A DNA stretch of 64,000 nt from Lachnospiraceae bacterium A4 (GTDB taxonomy: Bacteria; Bacillota; Clostridia; Lachnospirales; Lachnospiraceae): assembly GCA_000403215.2 (NCBI GenBank), contig KE159560.1, positions 353,269-417,268 on the forward strand, given 5' to 3'. The notes beneath the pieces were generated by a model that searched no databases, was not told the DNA's origin, and saw nothing but the letters and a program-made list of their open reading frames with translations. Both the position numbers and the translations under genes were made by a program. Within the stretch, counting starts at the first letter, position 1, and each line of letters opens with the position of its first letter. Below are positions 35,275-44,434 of this stretch, piece by piece.

Positions 35275-36102
35275 TTATATCTTCTGATTTCCAACCACGC
35301 TTTTGCTGAATGTGCTTATGTTTTCCTCATAGGCGTTTGCTGCCAATGCGCTTACACCTGCTGTCTGGAAAGCCGCCGCATCATCGCCATTCTGTATACC
35401 CTCTGCAAGGAAAGCCTGCTGCCTCTGCCTGCTTGCCATCTGGCTTTTCAGGTAATTCTCCTGTGCCGCCGCTCTCCGTGCCTGCGCCTTTTTCACCGCT
35501 TCTTTTTCCTGTTCCTCCATCAGTTCTTCCATTCTCTTATGGCGTTTCTCCCACCATGATTCTTCAGTATCTGCGGAAAACGGAGAGCCATCCTTTACGG
35601 GTATCCCTTCCCCATGACACTGTTCGGGCGTTGCCCCGATGACCTGGTAGCCGATCATCTTGGAGCCCATGATTCCGGTACAGGAATACATCTTCCTGAC
35701 CATTCCTAACACTGTTTTTTCCCATTCCGGATCAGTTTTCATCCTTTCAAAACATTCCTCCGTAATTGTCAGCGCACCACCTACGCAGGTGGAGCGGTAC
35801 CATCCGCTGACAGGCATACCCGACATTTCGTTCATAAACCACTGCTTGTATTCATCCATTGTCAATTCCTCTTTGGATTTATTGGAAATGCCGCTGTCAT
35901 ATGTAAAGCCAAAATAACTCGGCGGCTGCGGGACTACCATGTCCCCCGCCCATGCTGATGAACCGGATTTTTCCGTCGCATCCTTTCCTTCTGCGGCTTT
36001 CTGCACCTCCTCCGCAAAATTCCCTGTGCCTGCCGCCCTTCTGCTGCTGTTTGTGTAGGCATACGGATTAACCCCCATGCCGCTTACATTACCGATGCTC
36101 AT
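35275..36102 (-). CDS. cluster II paralogue, first gene after the AgrC-like kinase
   Basis: 275 residues, starting MSIGNVSGMGVNPYAYTNSS. The body includes GWYRSTCVGGALTITEECFE and an Arg/Lys/Glu coiled coil (about 180-225). Its ATG overlaps the kinase stop by 4 nt (ATGA), so it is translated with the kinase. A decayed copy of this exact junction is at 16905-17210. No signal peptide. This coupling is the strongest link between the paralogue family and the sensor system. Confidence 0.8.
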   Translation of the reverse strand: MSIGNVSGMGVNPYAYTNSSRRAAGTGNFAEEVQKAAEGKDATEKSGSSAWAGDMVVPQPPSYFGFTYDSGISNKSKEELTMDEYKQWFMNEMSGMPVSGWYRSTCVGGALTITEECFERMKTDPEWEKTVLGMVRKMYSCTGIMGSKMIGYQVIGATPEQCHGEGIPVKDGSPFSADTEESWWEKRHKRMEELMEEQEKEAVKKAQARRAAAQENYLKSQMASRQRQQAFLAEGIQNGDDAAAFQTAGVSALAANAYEENISTFSKSVVGNQKI

Positions 36103-37526
36103 ACCTGTCTCCTTTCCTGTAACATTACCGTTACACTGAACTCATTTTTCTTTATCTTGATATCTACGTCCCCCATATATTTCTTCGCCTCCATCTTTAC
36201 ATTGGAAAGCCCGATCCCGTGCATGGAACCCTTCTTTCCGAAATGCTCCTTTTCCTTTGTGGAGATTGGGAGGTTCGTATCCGCATCCATGATGATCTCC
36301 CCTTCAAACGGGTTTCTGACCTCGATCAGGAAGAACTTTCTCTTCTGCCTGCTGGAAATAAAAACATACCTGTCGCCCTGCCGCATCTTCCCGCAGGCTT
36401 CAAGGGCGTTCTGCAGCAGGTTATTTACAATGATGCCGATGTCAAAGGCATCATACCTCTCCGATTCCGGGTAGGTAAATTCTGACCGGAACCGTATGCC
36501 CTGCTTTTCCGCAGCTTTCCACCTGTCGTTTACAATCACATCTGTAACGGCATTCCCTGTCTTTATGGAAAACTCAAAGGCATCCATGCTCTCATCCATT
36601 CTGGAGATGTAATTCCCCATGTCCCCATAGTTCCCACTCTCAATCAGCCCCTTGATATTGGTCAGATGGTTTTTCATCTCATGCTTCATCCGGCGTATGC
36701 CGTCATAGAACTGATCCACTTCCGCCATCCGCTCCTGTATGGCATGAACCTGCTGCTGTTCCACAAAATATCTTTCCTTTTCCTCCTGAAGCCCCACCAT
36801 TTTCTGGTAAGATGCTATCGTAGCCAGAATCCCCACATAGAATAATGCTGCCACTACGGGCACAATGCCGATAAGCGCCGGGTACTGTTCATAAAGCTGT
36901 ATGACATGGTTTTCTGAAACCATAAGCAGAATGTGGAATATAATGTTCACAAACAGAATGCCCGTCAACGGTGTCAACAGCAGATAGCATAATTCCCTTG
37001 TATGCAGCTCCATCCTGCATTTCTTTAGCTGGCACCCTGCAATATACAGCAATACAGAAAACAGGATAAGCTGCAGCAGTTCCACCAGACAGAAATTCAA
37101 AGCGGCATTCCATAATATTTTTTCTATTCCTTCCTCCCCCTGCACAAGGTGCCTGCCCGTATAGAAATTCACACTTGCCACCACCAGCGAGCTTAGATTC
37201 CTTATGGTGAAAAACAACACCCCAAAAAGGAAGGCCGGTTTCCTGCCAACCCCTAAATACCGGGAAGCCGCTGTCAGCAGGGCTGTAACAATCACCATGC
37301 ACGCCCATTTGTCCAAATCCACCCCTATGCTTATAAAATAAACTGCCGCATAAGAGAGAAATACGATAAGCACCTTTATAAATTCCTGTGCATTTCCGCC
37401 CTTCTTCCCGGCCATATGCGGATAGAAAAAAGCTGTCAGGAAGCAGGCATATATAACAGTCTCAATCCCCATCACTGTATTTTGGAACAGCGTAAAACTT
37501 GCTTCGCTCAATGGCAGCCCCCTCAC
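36099..37526 (-). CDS. AgrC-like GHKL sensor histidine kinase
   Basis: 475 residues with about six transmembrane segments in the first ~250. The phosphoacceptor region is RRMKHEMKNHLTNIKGLIES, and the GHKL ATPase domain has NNLLQNALEACGK and GIGLSNVKMEA. This architecture (HPK10/AgrC) usually senses extracellular peptides. GTG start overlapping the response-regulator stop (GTGA). The 3' end overlaps the first paralogue gene. It likely phosphorylates the LytTR regulator encoded just upstream. Confidence 0.9.
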   Translation of the reverse strand: MRGLPLSEASFTLFQNTVMGIETVIYACFLTAFFYPHMAGKKGGNAQEFIKVLIVFLSYAAVYFISIGVDLDKWACMVIVTALLTAASRYLGVGRKPAFLFGVLFFTIRNLSSLVVASVNFYTGRHLVQGEEGIEKILWNAALNFCLVELLQLILFSVLLYIAGCQLKKCRMELHTRELCYLLLTPLTGILFVNIIFHILLMVSENHVIQLYEQYPALIGIVPVVAALFYVGILATIASYQKMVGLQEEKERYFVEQQQVHAIQERMAEVDQFYDGIRRMKHEMKNHLTNIKGLIESGNYGDMGNYISRMDESMDAFEFSIKTGNAVTDVIVNDRWKAAEKQGIRFRSEFTYPESERYDAFDIGIIVNNLLQNALEACGKMRQGDRYVFISSRQKRKFFLIEVRNPFEGEIIMDADTNLPISTKEKEHFGKKGSMHGIGLSNVKMEAKKYMGDVDIKIKKNEFSVTVMLQERRQV

Positions 37527-38227
37527 TTCATAAACCGCAGGTACGCTTTTACAAAATCTTCATACTTATATTTTGAAATCAGGAGCTTATCCCCATTTGT
37601 CAGCGTTACCTCTGTTTTGTTGTATTCATCCACATAGGACAGGTTGACCAGGTAGCCTTTGTGGACACGGCAGAACTGCCCCTGCAGTTCTTCTTCCAGA
37701 TCACTCATTTTTGCATAATATTCAAAAATCCCGTCCTTCATATGGACGGCTATTTTATGGTTCTGGCTTTCCATGTAATAGATGTCGCTTAACGGTATTG
37801 TTTTTCCCGTATTCCCATACTGGACCATCAGCACCCTTTTTCCCTGCCCGGCCTGCTGCGCCGCCCTCCTAAAAATCTCGGCAAACCGCCCTTCGTCAAT
37901 GGGTTTCAGCAGGTACTGGAAAGCCCCCACGTCAAAAGCATCATACACATATTTTTCATAGCCCGTGACAAATATGATGATGGGCTGTTTGATATCTTCC
38001 ATGCCCCTGATCCGCTTTGCCATTTCCATACCATCCATTGATGAATCCTGGCCTTTCAGCTCAACGTCAAGAAACAGCAGGTCATAATCAGCCCCCGCTA
38101 AAAGATAATCCTCTGCCGTGGCATATTCCGTGACCTCACACTCCACTCCCTGTTTCCGAACCAGCGAACAGATGTAGCTCCTTATATTTTTTTCATCATC
38201 ACAGACTGCTATTTTGATTGCCTCCAC
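37523..38227 (-). CDS. LytTR family response regulator
   Basis: About 232 residues. The receiver domain has AVCDDEK, the aspartate in LLFLDVELKG and the lysine in YLLKPID; the LytTR DNA-binding domain starts near IYYMESQNHKI. The GTG at 38227 is inside the ribosome binding site AGGAGG; an in-frame ATC at 38218 lies 8 nt after it and may be the real start. Possible LytTR sites are at 38280-38308. Confidence 0.9.
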   Translation of the reverse strand: MEAIKIAVCDDEKNIRSYICSLVRKQGVECEVTEYATAEDYLLAGADYDLLFLDVELKGQDSSMDGMEMAKRIRGMEDIKQPIIIFVTGYEKYVYDAFDVGAFQYLLKPIDEGRFAEIFRRAAQQAGQGKRVLMVQYGNTGKTIPLSDIYYMESQNHKIAVHMKDGIFEYYAKMSDLEEELQGQFCRVHKGYLVNLSYVDEYNKTEVTLTNGDKLLISKYKYEDFVKAYLRFMK

Positions 38228-38492
38228 CTCCTTCTTTCCTCACTTCATGTATCGGAAAAATAAGAATATTTTTAACTCCGATAGCGTGAATAGACGATTT
38301 GACAGCGTAACTGGATTGACGTTTTTTATCCTTAATATCCCCTCTGCCGCTCTCAATATCCCCACCAAAAGGGGCGGCTGCCCTGCAAAGTCTGCCGTGT
38401 AAGCATATTACCTCTAAGTTCCCCTCTTTCCAAGTAATTTCCGTTATCAGGCCGCCCGGCCTGCCTGCGGAAAAAAGCAGACCGCCAGAATT
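38228..38492. other. promoter region of the cluster II regulator
   Basis: Contains the 21-bp-spaced repeats at 38280-38308. The stretch GTGTAAGCATATTACCT (about 38398-38413) also occurs at 44572-44589, in the region preceding the truncated regulator gene, so it is probably a conserved leader. Confidence 0.5.
38280..38308 (-). promoter_or_regulatory. candidate LytTR binding sites
   Basis: GATAGCGT at 38280-38287 and GACAGCGT at 38301-38308, exactly 21 bp apart (two helical turns), about 60-80 nt upstream of the regulator gene. The spacing is typical of LytTR dimers; the site sequence is only a guess. Confidence 0.4.
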
Positions 38493-38494
38493 GG

Positions 38495-38524
38495 AAAAAG
38501 GGCCTGTGAGCCCTTTTCCTCTTT
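38495..38524 (-). terminator. terminator after nudC
   Basis: AAAAGGGC, a 6-nt loop and GCCCTTTT on the minus strand, followed by T residues, about 45 nt after the NudC stop. Confidence 0.7.
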
Positions 38525-38563
38525 ATCCTTAGTACAGCAAACTATCTTTATCCAGCCTTTCCT

Positions 38564-39391
38564 CTAAAGCCTCAATGATTCAATCATCTCATGGGCAATA
38601 CTGATATCCGTCAATTCATCCGGAAGTCTGGAGCGCAGGTGCCACTCTGCCTCCGCCAGCTCTTTCCTGTCAAGGCGAATTTCATCAGGACCGTCCAGCC
38701 TTGCGGTATAGCCTGCGATCACGGAATCGGAAAATCCCCACGGCTGGCTGCCAAAATACTGCAGATCCCTGATGCGGATGCCTGTCTCTTCAAAGACCTC
38801 CCTTTCCGCCGCTTCCTCCAGCGTCTCCCCTGCCTCCACGAAGCCGGATATCAGTACCCACTGTGGCAGGGAACGGCCTGCATATTTAGTCATAAGCAGC
38901 TTATCGCCGTTGATGACCGCCACCATTACCACCGGGGCGATGCAGGGATATACTGTGTTCCCGCAGTCCGGGCAGACAAGCGCCCTCTGCCCCATTTTCT
39001 TTTCCATCACGCTTCCGCATCTGCCGCAATACCTGTTCCTTTCATACCAGTGGTTTAAATGCAGGGCTGTAACTCCCGCAAAGAAAGCCCATCCCGGCAA
39101 AATGCCTTTTAACCCGCAGACCGGGAAATACCGCAGCCCCCGGCCTCCGGGCGCTGTCCCGTCCAGCAGGAAAATAGGTTCCTTATCCACCCGGAACAGG
39201 AATACAGCCTGGCGGGGCATTTCCTCCGCCGGATACTGTAAATCCCGGAAGGATGGCAGGCTCCTGCACCCATCCTCCCCTTCCCGTAAAAGTACCTTAT
39301 CTCCCCTGAAGGAAAAAACGCAGTCATCCAAGGCCGGGACTGTTTCACGGTATGCGTTATCCAGCCTGCAGGGTGAGATATCCTGTATCAT
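38564..39391 (-). CDS. nudC: NAD(+) diphosphatase / NADH pyrophosphatase
   Basis: 275 residues. It hydrolyses NAD(H) to NMN(H) and AMP and, in other bacteria, removes NAD caps from RNA. A zinc ribbon (CGRCG and CPDCG near 120-145) precedes the Nudix domain, whose box contains GFVEAGETLEEA and EREVFEETG. The NudC-specific SQPWGFSDS follows (the usual motif is SQPWPFPxS). Domain order and length fit the family. Confidence 0.9.
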   Translation of the reverse strand: MIQDISPCRLDNAYRETVPALDDCVFSFRGDKVLLREGEDGCRSLPSFRDLQYPAEEMPRQAVFLFRVDKEPIFLLDGTAPGGRGLRYFPVCGLKGILPGWAFFAGVTALHLNHWYERNRYCGRCGSVMEKKMGQRALVCPDCGNTVYPCIAPVVMVAVINGDKLLMTKYAGRSLPQWVLISGFVEAGETLEEAAEREVFEETGIRIRDLQYFGSQPWGFSDSVIAGYTARLDGPDEIRLDRKELAEAEWHLRSRLPDELTDISIAHEMIESLRL

Positions 39392-39402
39392 CCCTGCCCC
39401 CT

Positions 39403-40168
39403 TTACAGATGCCGCAGGTTCTCACGGTATCTGCGCAGCTCCTTCTCATCCACGGAGCCGATGACCTCATCCAGCCACTTTATCATTTTTTTCTTATCCT
39501 TCGGCAGGTGGCCTTCCACATTGACGCAGTTCGATGCGCCCATCGTGGCAAAATAGGTGTCAATGTCAAGTTTTTCAATCAGCGTCCTCAGTTCATACAG
39601 CTTTTCTATCTCCGTTTCCTCCATCCAGTTTCCTGCCTGGATCTCCTGGTACAGTTCCGAAGTCGGGTAGATGGTCAGCATGGAGGAAACGATGATCTTC
39701 GGGTGGAGCCTGTTGAACACCTCCGCCGTGTTCTTCACCCCGTCCTCCATATGCCCGGAGCCGTATATCCCGGCAAGGTAAAAGAAATTATAATCCATGC
39801 CCACTTCATCCAGCCTGCCGCACTCTTCTATGACCTCCTTTACCCCGAACCCTTTATGCATGAAGGACAAGGATTCCTCATCCCCCGCCTCCACGCCGAT
39901 GGTAAGGCTGTTGTACCCAAGCTCCCGCAGTTCCCTTAGCTGCTCCGTGGTCTTTGGCGTGATGTCGGTAATGCGGGCAAAGCAGCCGATGGACTCTGCC
40001 TTCGGGTAATATTTCCTTACAAGTTCTGCCAGCGTTTTCAGCTTGTCAAAACTTAAGACGAACGGGTTTGCCCCGGTAAAGAATACCCTCTTTGCGTTCC
40101 TGTAGTAGCGGCTCATTTCCTTCAGGTCCGCCTCCACCTCTGATAAGGGCGACATGCGGAACTTAAAA
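39403..40168 (-). pseudogene. 5'-truncated radical SAM protein
   Basis: The C-terminal two thirds of a radical SAM enzyme (FKFRMSPLSEVEADL, FTGANPFVLS, GCFARITDITPKT, TIGVEAGDEESL). The N-terminal part with the CxxxCxxC cluster motif is missing. Homology begins abruptly at about 40168, next to the divergent HxlR promoter. Without the iron-sulfur motif it cannot have the usual activity. Confidence 0.75.
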
Positions 40169-40229
40169 AGTACTGTCTTTTTTCGTTTATAGTGCGAAAA
40201 ATAATACCGATATCAAAAAACATAGTACC

Positions 40230-40258
40230 TTGAATTGAAAGAGCGGATATAGTATAAT
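40230..40258 (+). promoter_or_regulatory. promoter of the second HxlR gene
   Basis: TTGAAT (40230-40235), a 17-nt spacer and TATAAT (40253-40258). Confidence 0.7.
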
Positions 40259-40280
40259 GCTGGCAAAAGGAGGGAACCAC

Positions 40281-40607
40281 ATGAGCAATATGAAAGCGCC
40301 GCTGCCCCAATGTGCGGCTATGGTCAGAGTACAGAACATCCTGAGCGGGAAATGGAAGATAACGATATTATGGTACATCGCGGAATATGAAGTGCAGAGA
40401 TTCGGGGAACTGAGGCGGAGGCTTGGGAACATCACGCAGTCCACCCTTACCAAGCAGCTCCGCGAACTGGAACAGGACGGCTTTATCTCCCGCTATATCT
40501 ATCAGGAAGTGCCTCCGAAGGTGGAGTATTCCCTGACTGACCTAGGGAAAAGTTTCATCCCTATTTTGAGAGACATGAAAAAATGGAGCGACACGCATTT
40601 AATGTGA
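40281..40607 (+). CDS. HxlR family transcriptional regulator
   Basis: 108 residues, winged helix-turn-helix: ILSGKWKITILWYI, RFGELRRRLGNITQSTLTKQ, VPPKVEYSLTDLG. The ATG at 40281 follows AAAGGAGGG. It is divergent from the truncated radical SAM gene and 58 nt before the phosphoesterase gene, which it may control. Confidence 0.88.
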   Translation: MSNMKAPLPQCAAMVRVQNILSGKWKITILWYIAEYEVQRFGELRRRLGNITQSTLTKQLRELEQDGFISRYIYQEVPPKVEYSLTDLGKSFIPILRDMKKWSDTHLM

Positions 40608-40665
40608 TGCCGGGAAGTCCCTGCCTGTCCAGGGGCATAACAGTGGAAATGGGGTGAAAAAAGAA

Positions 40666-41529
40666 ATGAAAAAAAGATTTTCTCCAAAAAAGACAGCCGC
40701 ATTCTGCACGGTATCCGTGCTGCTGGCTCTGATCATATGGACAGTATGGGGAAACACTGCGCTGATGGTAAGCACCGTTGCTATTTCCAGCAGCCGGATC
40801 CCTCCTGCCTTTTCCGGGTTCCGTATCGCACAGGTATCCGACCTTCATAATGCCGAATTTGGAAAGGATAACTCCACGCTGCTGCGGATGCTGTCCGAGA
40901 GCGGGCCGGACATTATTGTGATAACCGGGGACCTTGTAGATTCTACACATACAGACATAGACACAGCCCTTTCCTTTGCAAAAGAGGCCGTCCAGATCGC
41001 ACCCGTCTACTATGTGACAGGCAACCACGAAGCCCGCCTGACAGAGTATGGGCGGCTCAGAACCGGCCTTGAAACGGCTGGCGTGACTGTTCTTGAGGAT
41101 AAAACAGTATGGCTGGAACGGGATGGTGGAAAGATTATGCTTATCGGGCTTTCCGATCCCGATTTTACAGTTAAGGGTGATATGTTCGGGGAAGTGCCTT
41201 CTATGGTCGGTACAAAATTAGAATCCCTGGCCGGCAGCGAAGGCAGCTACACAATCCTGCTCTCCCACCGCCCGGAGCTGTTTGAAACTTATGCAGACTG
41301 CGGTATTGGTTTAGTCTTAAGCGGCCATGCACATGGCGGCCAGTTCCGCCTGCCCCTCATCGGCGGGCTGATTGCACCCAATCAGGGACTGTTCCCCAAA
41401 TTTGATGCAGGGCTGTATACGGATGGCAGCACGGACATGGTCGTCAGCCGCGGCATTGGCAACAGCATCATACCGTTCCGCTTCAATAACCGTCCGGAGA
41501 TTGTATTGGTAGAGCTTTGCGCTGAATAA
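40666..41529 (+). CDS. membrane-anchored metallophosphoesterase (YkoQ/YaeI-like)
   Basis: 287 residues. One N-terminal transmembrane helix is followed by a calcineurin-like domain with all metal motifs: QVSDLHNAEF, VITGDLVD, YVTGNHEA, LLSHRPE and LSGHAHGGQF. Members cleave phosphoester bonds in lipid or wall precursors. The ATG at 40666 has GGTGA 8 nt upstream; a GTG at 40654 is an alternative. It forms a likely operon with the HxlR gene. Confidence 0.88.
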   Translation: MKKRFSPKKTAAFCTVSVLLALIIWTVWGNTALMVSTVAISSSRIPPAFSGFRIAQVSDLHNAEFGKDNSTLLRMLSESGPDIIVITGDLVDSTHTDIDTALSFAKEAVQIAPVYYVTGNHEARLTEYGRLRTGLETAGVTVLEDKTVWLERDGGKIMLIGLSDPDFTVKGDMFGEVPSMVGTKLESLAGSEGSYTILLSHRPELFETYADCGIGLVLSGHAHGGQFRLPLIGGLIAPNQGLFPKFDAGLYTDGSTDMVVSRGIGNSIIPFRFNNRPEIVLVELCAE

Positions 41530-41583
41530 AAATGTTTTTAAGAAAAAACAGTTTTACAATATATTTTTATCATTTTTATGTGT

Positions 41584-41790
41584 ACTATCACGGAAACACT
41601 GCATACTATCACGGAAACCATTATACAGACACGAAAACTCACGGGCAGTTTCCGTGTTCGTATAAGGGTTTTGCCTGCGAGTATCGACTTTTGCGTGATA
41701 GTATGGAGTTTTGCCTGCGAGTATCCGAGTTTCCGTGATAATAACCGACTTTTGCCTACGAGTATATACTATCAGGCAAAAGAACCCCAG
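41584..41790. repeat. iteron-like array 2a
   Basis: Eight units of two related types: ACTATCACGGAAAC and its reverse GTTTCCGTGATA, and TTTTGCCTGCGAGTAT or TTTTGCGTGATAGTAT. Five reverse units run in tandem with a 20-21 bp period (about 41678-41765), and then one forward unit follows. The regular helical spacing suggests cooperative protein binding. Confidence 0.75.
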
Positions 41791-42001
41791 AACAAAAGTT
41801 CGTACTCTCGTCAATGTAAAAATACCCTTAAAAGCACACGGAAATAATGTAAAATTGAAACCTATGTAGTGCCGAAAGTGCCGTGTTTACGGGCTTTCTC
41901 GGCTTTCCGTGTCCGTATCTGCCGGAAACTAAGACACCCTGACAAAATTCGATAATATCTCCCATATTTCAACAGCATTTTTCTACAAACAGGCGAAACT
42001 T

Positions 42002-42085
42002 CATATTATCACGGAAACCCTTATACTTTCACGCAAAACTCAGATACTATCAAGGAAACTGCCGACTTTTGCGTGATAGTATAAT
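42002..42085. repeat. iteron-like array 2b
   Basis: Four units at about 42005, 42023, 42044 and 42066, period about 20 bp, three forward and one reverse. Confidence 0.7.
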
Positions 42086-42122
42086 TTTTCCCCTATCGCC
42101 ATCCTATCAGCGGCATCAAAAA

Positions 42123-42165
42123 ACACAAAAATAGGGGTTCACCAACCATTCCAGTGAACCCCACC
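42123..42165 (-). terminator. intrinsic terminator (minus strand)
   Basis: Minus strand: GGGGTTCACTGG, loop, GGTGAACCCC, then TATTTTT. It is the counterpart of 20983-21022. Confidence 0.6.
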
Positions 42166-42360
42166 AAGCCCAAAATCCCTTGATTTTAAGCCATTTCTCA
42201 ATACTTTTGCCTGTTAGTACCCAAATTCCTATGGCATCATTTGGAAATTGCCGCCTGTGCCGCTGTTAGATTATGATGACTTTTACCCCCTTTTACCCCA
42301 CCCTATTTTGCGATTCGACAAATCGACAAAATCCATACTTTTCAGTGCTGCGAAATCGCA

Positions 42361-42972
42361 TTAAAGCAGCCTTAAAAGCTGTAGCAGCTCATGCGACTCC
42401 TCCGTATCTGATGCGGTCTGCCTGGTATCAAACTGCGAAAAACGGTTATCGCGGTAAAATGATAAAAGCTTTTCCTCATTTTCAGCTTCTAAGAAGGTCA
42501 CTACGCCTCCGCCCAAGTACTGTATCTCTTTAATTTTGTCCCATGCCAGTGCGAGTAATTCTTCGCCAGTTATTTTTTTGTCTGTACTATTGGTAAAATT
42601 TTTGCCAAGTTGGGCAATAAGGTATGCAGACATGGTATAAGTATCTGATTTTTCATCCCATTCACTGACACGCAGCAACTTTTTCTTTACGGTATTGCTT
42701 ACTGTTTCTCCCCTTACAGTTAAAGGTTTCAATGCAAGGGTAAAATACCCTACCAGCACCATGCTGCTTATGTCAAATACAAGATATGTAACCGACTGAT
42801 TCTTTTTCGTAAACTCTACTGAACTTTTTTTCAAAAAACGCTCGACATCCGGATTCCGCAGACAAGAAAAACCGGAGAGAACTTGAAGAAGCCTGCTCTC
42901 TCCGAGTTTTGGATTATCACTATTAAGATAGCGCCGAATGTTGATAACTAAATACCTATTTGTTTCCAACAT
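42361..42972 (-). CDS. GNAT-like toxin of a toxin-antitoxin pair
   Basis: 203 residues. An N-terminal helical part is followed by a GNAT-like core (QSVTYLVFDISSMVLVGYFT, then SAYLIAQLGKNF and a C-terminal GGGVVTFLEAENEEKLLSFY). Acetyltransferase toxins of this size often modify aminoacyl-tRNA. The ATG overlaps the upstream antitoxin frame by 17 nt. It is placed here where the other duplicated block has the type I toxin. Confidence 0.7.
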   Translation of the reverse strand: MLETNRYLVINIRRYLNSDNPKLGESRLLQVLSGFSCLRNPDVERFLKKSSVEFTKKNQSVTYLVFDISSMVLVGYFTLALKPLTVRGETVSNTVKKKLLRVSEWDEKSDTYTMSAYLIAQLGKNFTNSTDKKITGEELLALAWDKIKEIQYLGGGVVTFLEAENEEKLLSFYRDNRFSQFDTRQTASDTEESHELLQLLRLL

Positions 42973-43150
42973 ATGCTTTCTCCCATTTTGCCATAAATTC
43001 TACCAGTTCTGCTTCGTCTGTTATCTCTCTCGCAGCCACAGGTATATGAACAGGACGGTTCTTGGCAGATTCTTCAATCGCATTGACAAACATCTCCACC
43101 TGTTCCTTGCCGGAAATGACAAAATTCTTTGTGATACTTGAAGTTGCCAT
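42956..43150 (-). CDS. small antitoxin partner
   Basis: 64 residues, MATSSITKNFVISGKEQVEM, then a helical acidic tail. The start at 43150 has AAGGAGG upstream. Size, acidic character and the overlap with the GNAT gene are typical of antitoxins. No DNA-binding motif is obvious. Confidence 0.65.
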   Translation of the reverse strand: MATSSITKNFVISGKEQVEMFVNAIEESAKNRPVHIPVAAREITDEAELVEFMAKWEKAYVGNK

Positions 43151-43332
43151 GATAAACACCTCCTTTGTTAGTATGATTCTTCCGCTATAATTCATACTTT
43201 TCTATCTCTATTTTATTATCTTATATCGGTTAATGCAACAAAACATTTTATGAATTTTTTATCACTTATTTTCCACTTGCCAGCACCCAAATTCAGAGTT
43301 AAGATACGACACCACAGAGAGGAGGGATTGGA

Positions 43333-43654
43333 TTAGAAAAAGATTCTGCATTGTACCAGCTCATGGACACCCGCATGCACAGCGTCATGAACGGTATCGT
43401 GAGCGGTGACGGGGAATACCAGGCGATTCTCCGGAAGTCGGATATATACTCCGGCGAACTGGAAAGGATGGATTTATCAAAAGAAATCCGGCTGCTGATT
43501 GACCGCTACGTCAGCGAGCAGAACGCGCATAGCACTTGTGCTATTGATCCCGGTTTGGGATGCTCGCCTACCTGCTTGGCTTTCTCGACTGCAAGGCCAT
43601 TTTTTAGGGAAATGCCTGCCGACAGAAGCAAAAGAAATGAATACAGAATTGTAA
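43333..43654 (+). pseudogene. broken DUF6809 gene (second copy)
   Basis: Matches 21712-22020, but the TTG start is TTA here, and a net insertion after EQNA shifts the frame. The inserted bases include the perfect palindrome ATAGCAC-TT-GTGCTAT. The former reading frame resumes to the original stop region. Confidence 0.75.
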
Positions 43655-43716
43655 CCGCAAAAAGCCGGACAGGACGGAAAGGCTGCGCCACAGCCCTTCC
43701 GCCCTGTCTCTTTCGT

Positions 43717-43860
43717 CTAAATATAAATCCATGCCTTCAGTTCCGCATATTTGTTGGACTTTGACCACTGCGGGTGCATCTTGAACCATGCCCGCTCGTC
43801 ATCCGGCGTGACCGTCAGTCTTGTAAAATAAACGTGGGAACCGGCGTCATCCAGTTCCCC
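43717..43860 (-). pseudogene. C-terminal fragment of a serine recombinase
   Basis: GELDDAGSHVYFTRLTVTPD ... WSKSNKYAELKAWIYI matches the end of the recombinase at 22085 with few changes. It is fused in frame to a sigma-like fragment. Confidence 0.75.
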
Positions 43861-44040
43861 GCAGGCTTCGGACACACCTTCCTCATGGGCAATATCCGTA
43901 ATCTTCCGTTCTTCAAAATAGACTTTCTCCACCAGCTCCCTTTGGGATGGGGATAAAGCCTCCATAGCGGAATACAGCCGCGCCATATCCTCCCGGCGCA
44001 CCGCTTCTCCTTCCGTATCCTCCTCCGAGGCTCCCGTCCT
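43861..44040 (-). pseudogene. sigma-70 region 4-like fragment
   Basis: VRREDMARLYSAMEALSPSQ, then RELVEKVYFEERKITDIAHE and EGVSEA, the first half of a sigma region 4/ArpU-like helix-turn-helix. The recognition helix is lost at the junction with the recombinase fragment. Confidence 0.6.
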
Positions 44041-44384
44041 GCCCGGTGGAATACTTCCCGGAACTTATCTTCCTCAATCGGCTTTAGCAGATAATGGAAC
44101 GCCGCCACGTCAAACGCCTCGAAAACATATTCCCGGATGCCTGTTATGAAAATCAGTATGGTATCTTCTTCTCTCTGCCGGAGCCTTTTCGCCGTCTCAA
44201 TCCCATCCGTTCCCTCCATCTGTATGTCAAGGAACACAATGTCAAACTGCTTCCCGGCGGCAAGCAGCGCATCCCCTGTCTCGTATAATCTGGCACATAC
44301 GTCCGGCATTTCTTTTTCCGCCAGTTCCTTTATCTGTTCGCGGATAATCTTCTCATCATCACATATGGCTATGTTCAATCCCAT
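44041..44384 (-). pseudogene. receiver domain of a LytTR-type response regulator, truncated
   Basis: Receiver with IAICDDEK, the aspartate in IVFLDIQMEG and YLLKPIEEDKFREVF. The sequence then diverges at the place where the cluster II regulator continues to its LytTR domain. It may still make a DNA-binding-deficient receiver protein. Confidence 0.7.
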
Positions 44385-44434
44385 CACCTGCAATTCACTT
44401 TCCATGGGCGTGGCTTCCCCACGGACAATTCTTT

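Larger units (their letters stand above)
41530..42122. other. gene-free region carrying iteron arrays 2a and 2b
   Basis: No gene. It contains two repeat arrays and the segment 41743-41893, which is duplicated at 50837-50985 (shared pieces AAAAGTTCGTAC and AGCACACGGAAATAATGTAA). Confidence 0.6.

Noticed and set aside
41584-42085. Iteron arrays as a CRISPR array
   Set aside because: Repeats are too short, occur in both orientations and have 4-5 nt gaps rather than unique spacers; no cas genes are present.
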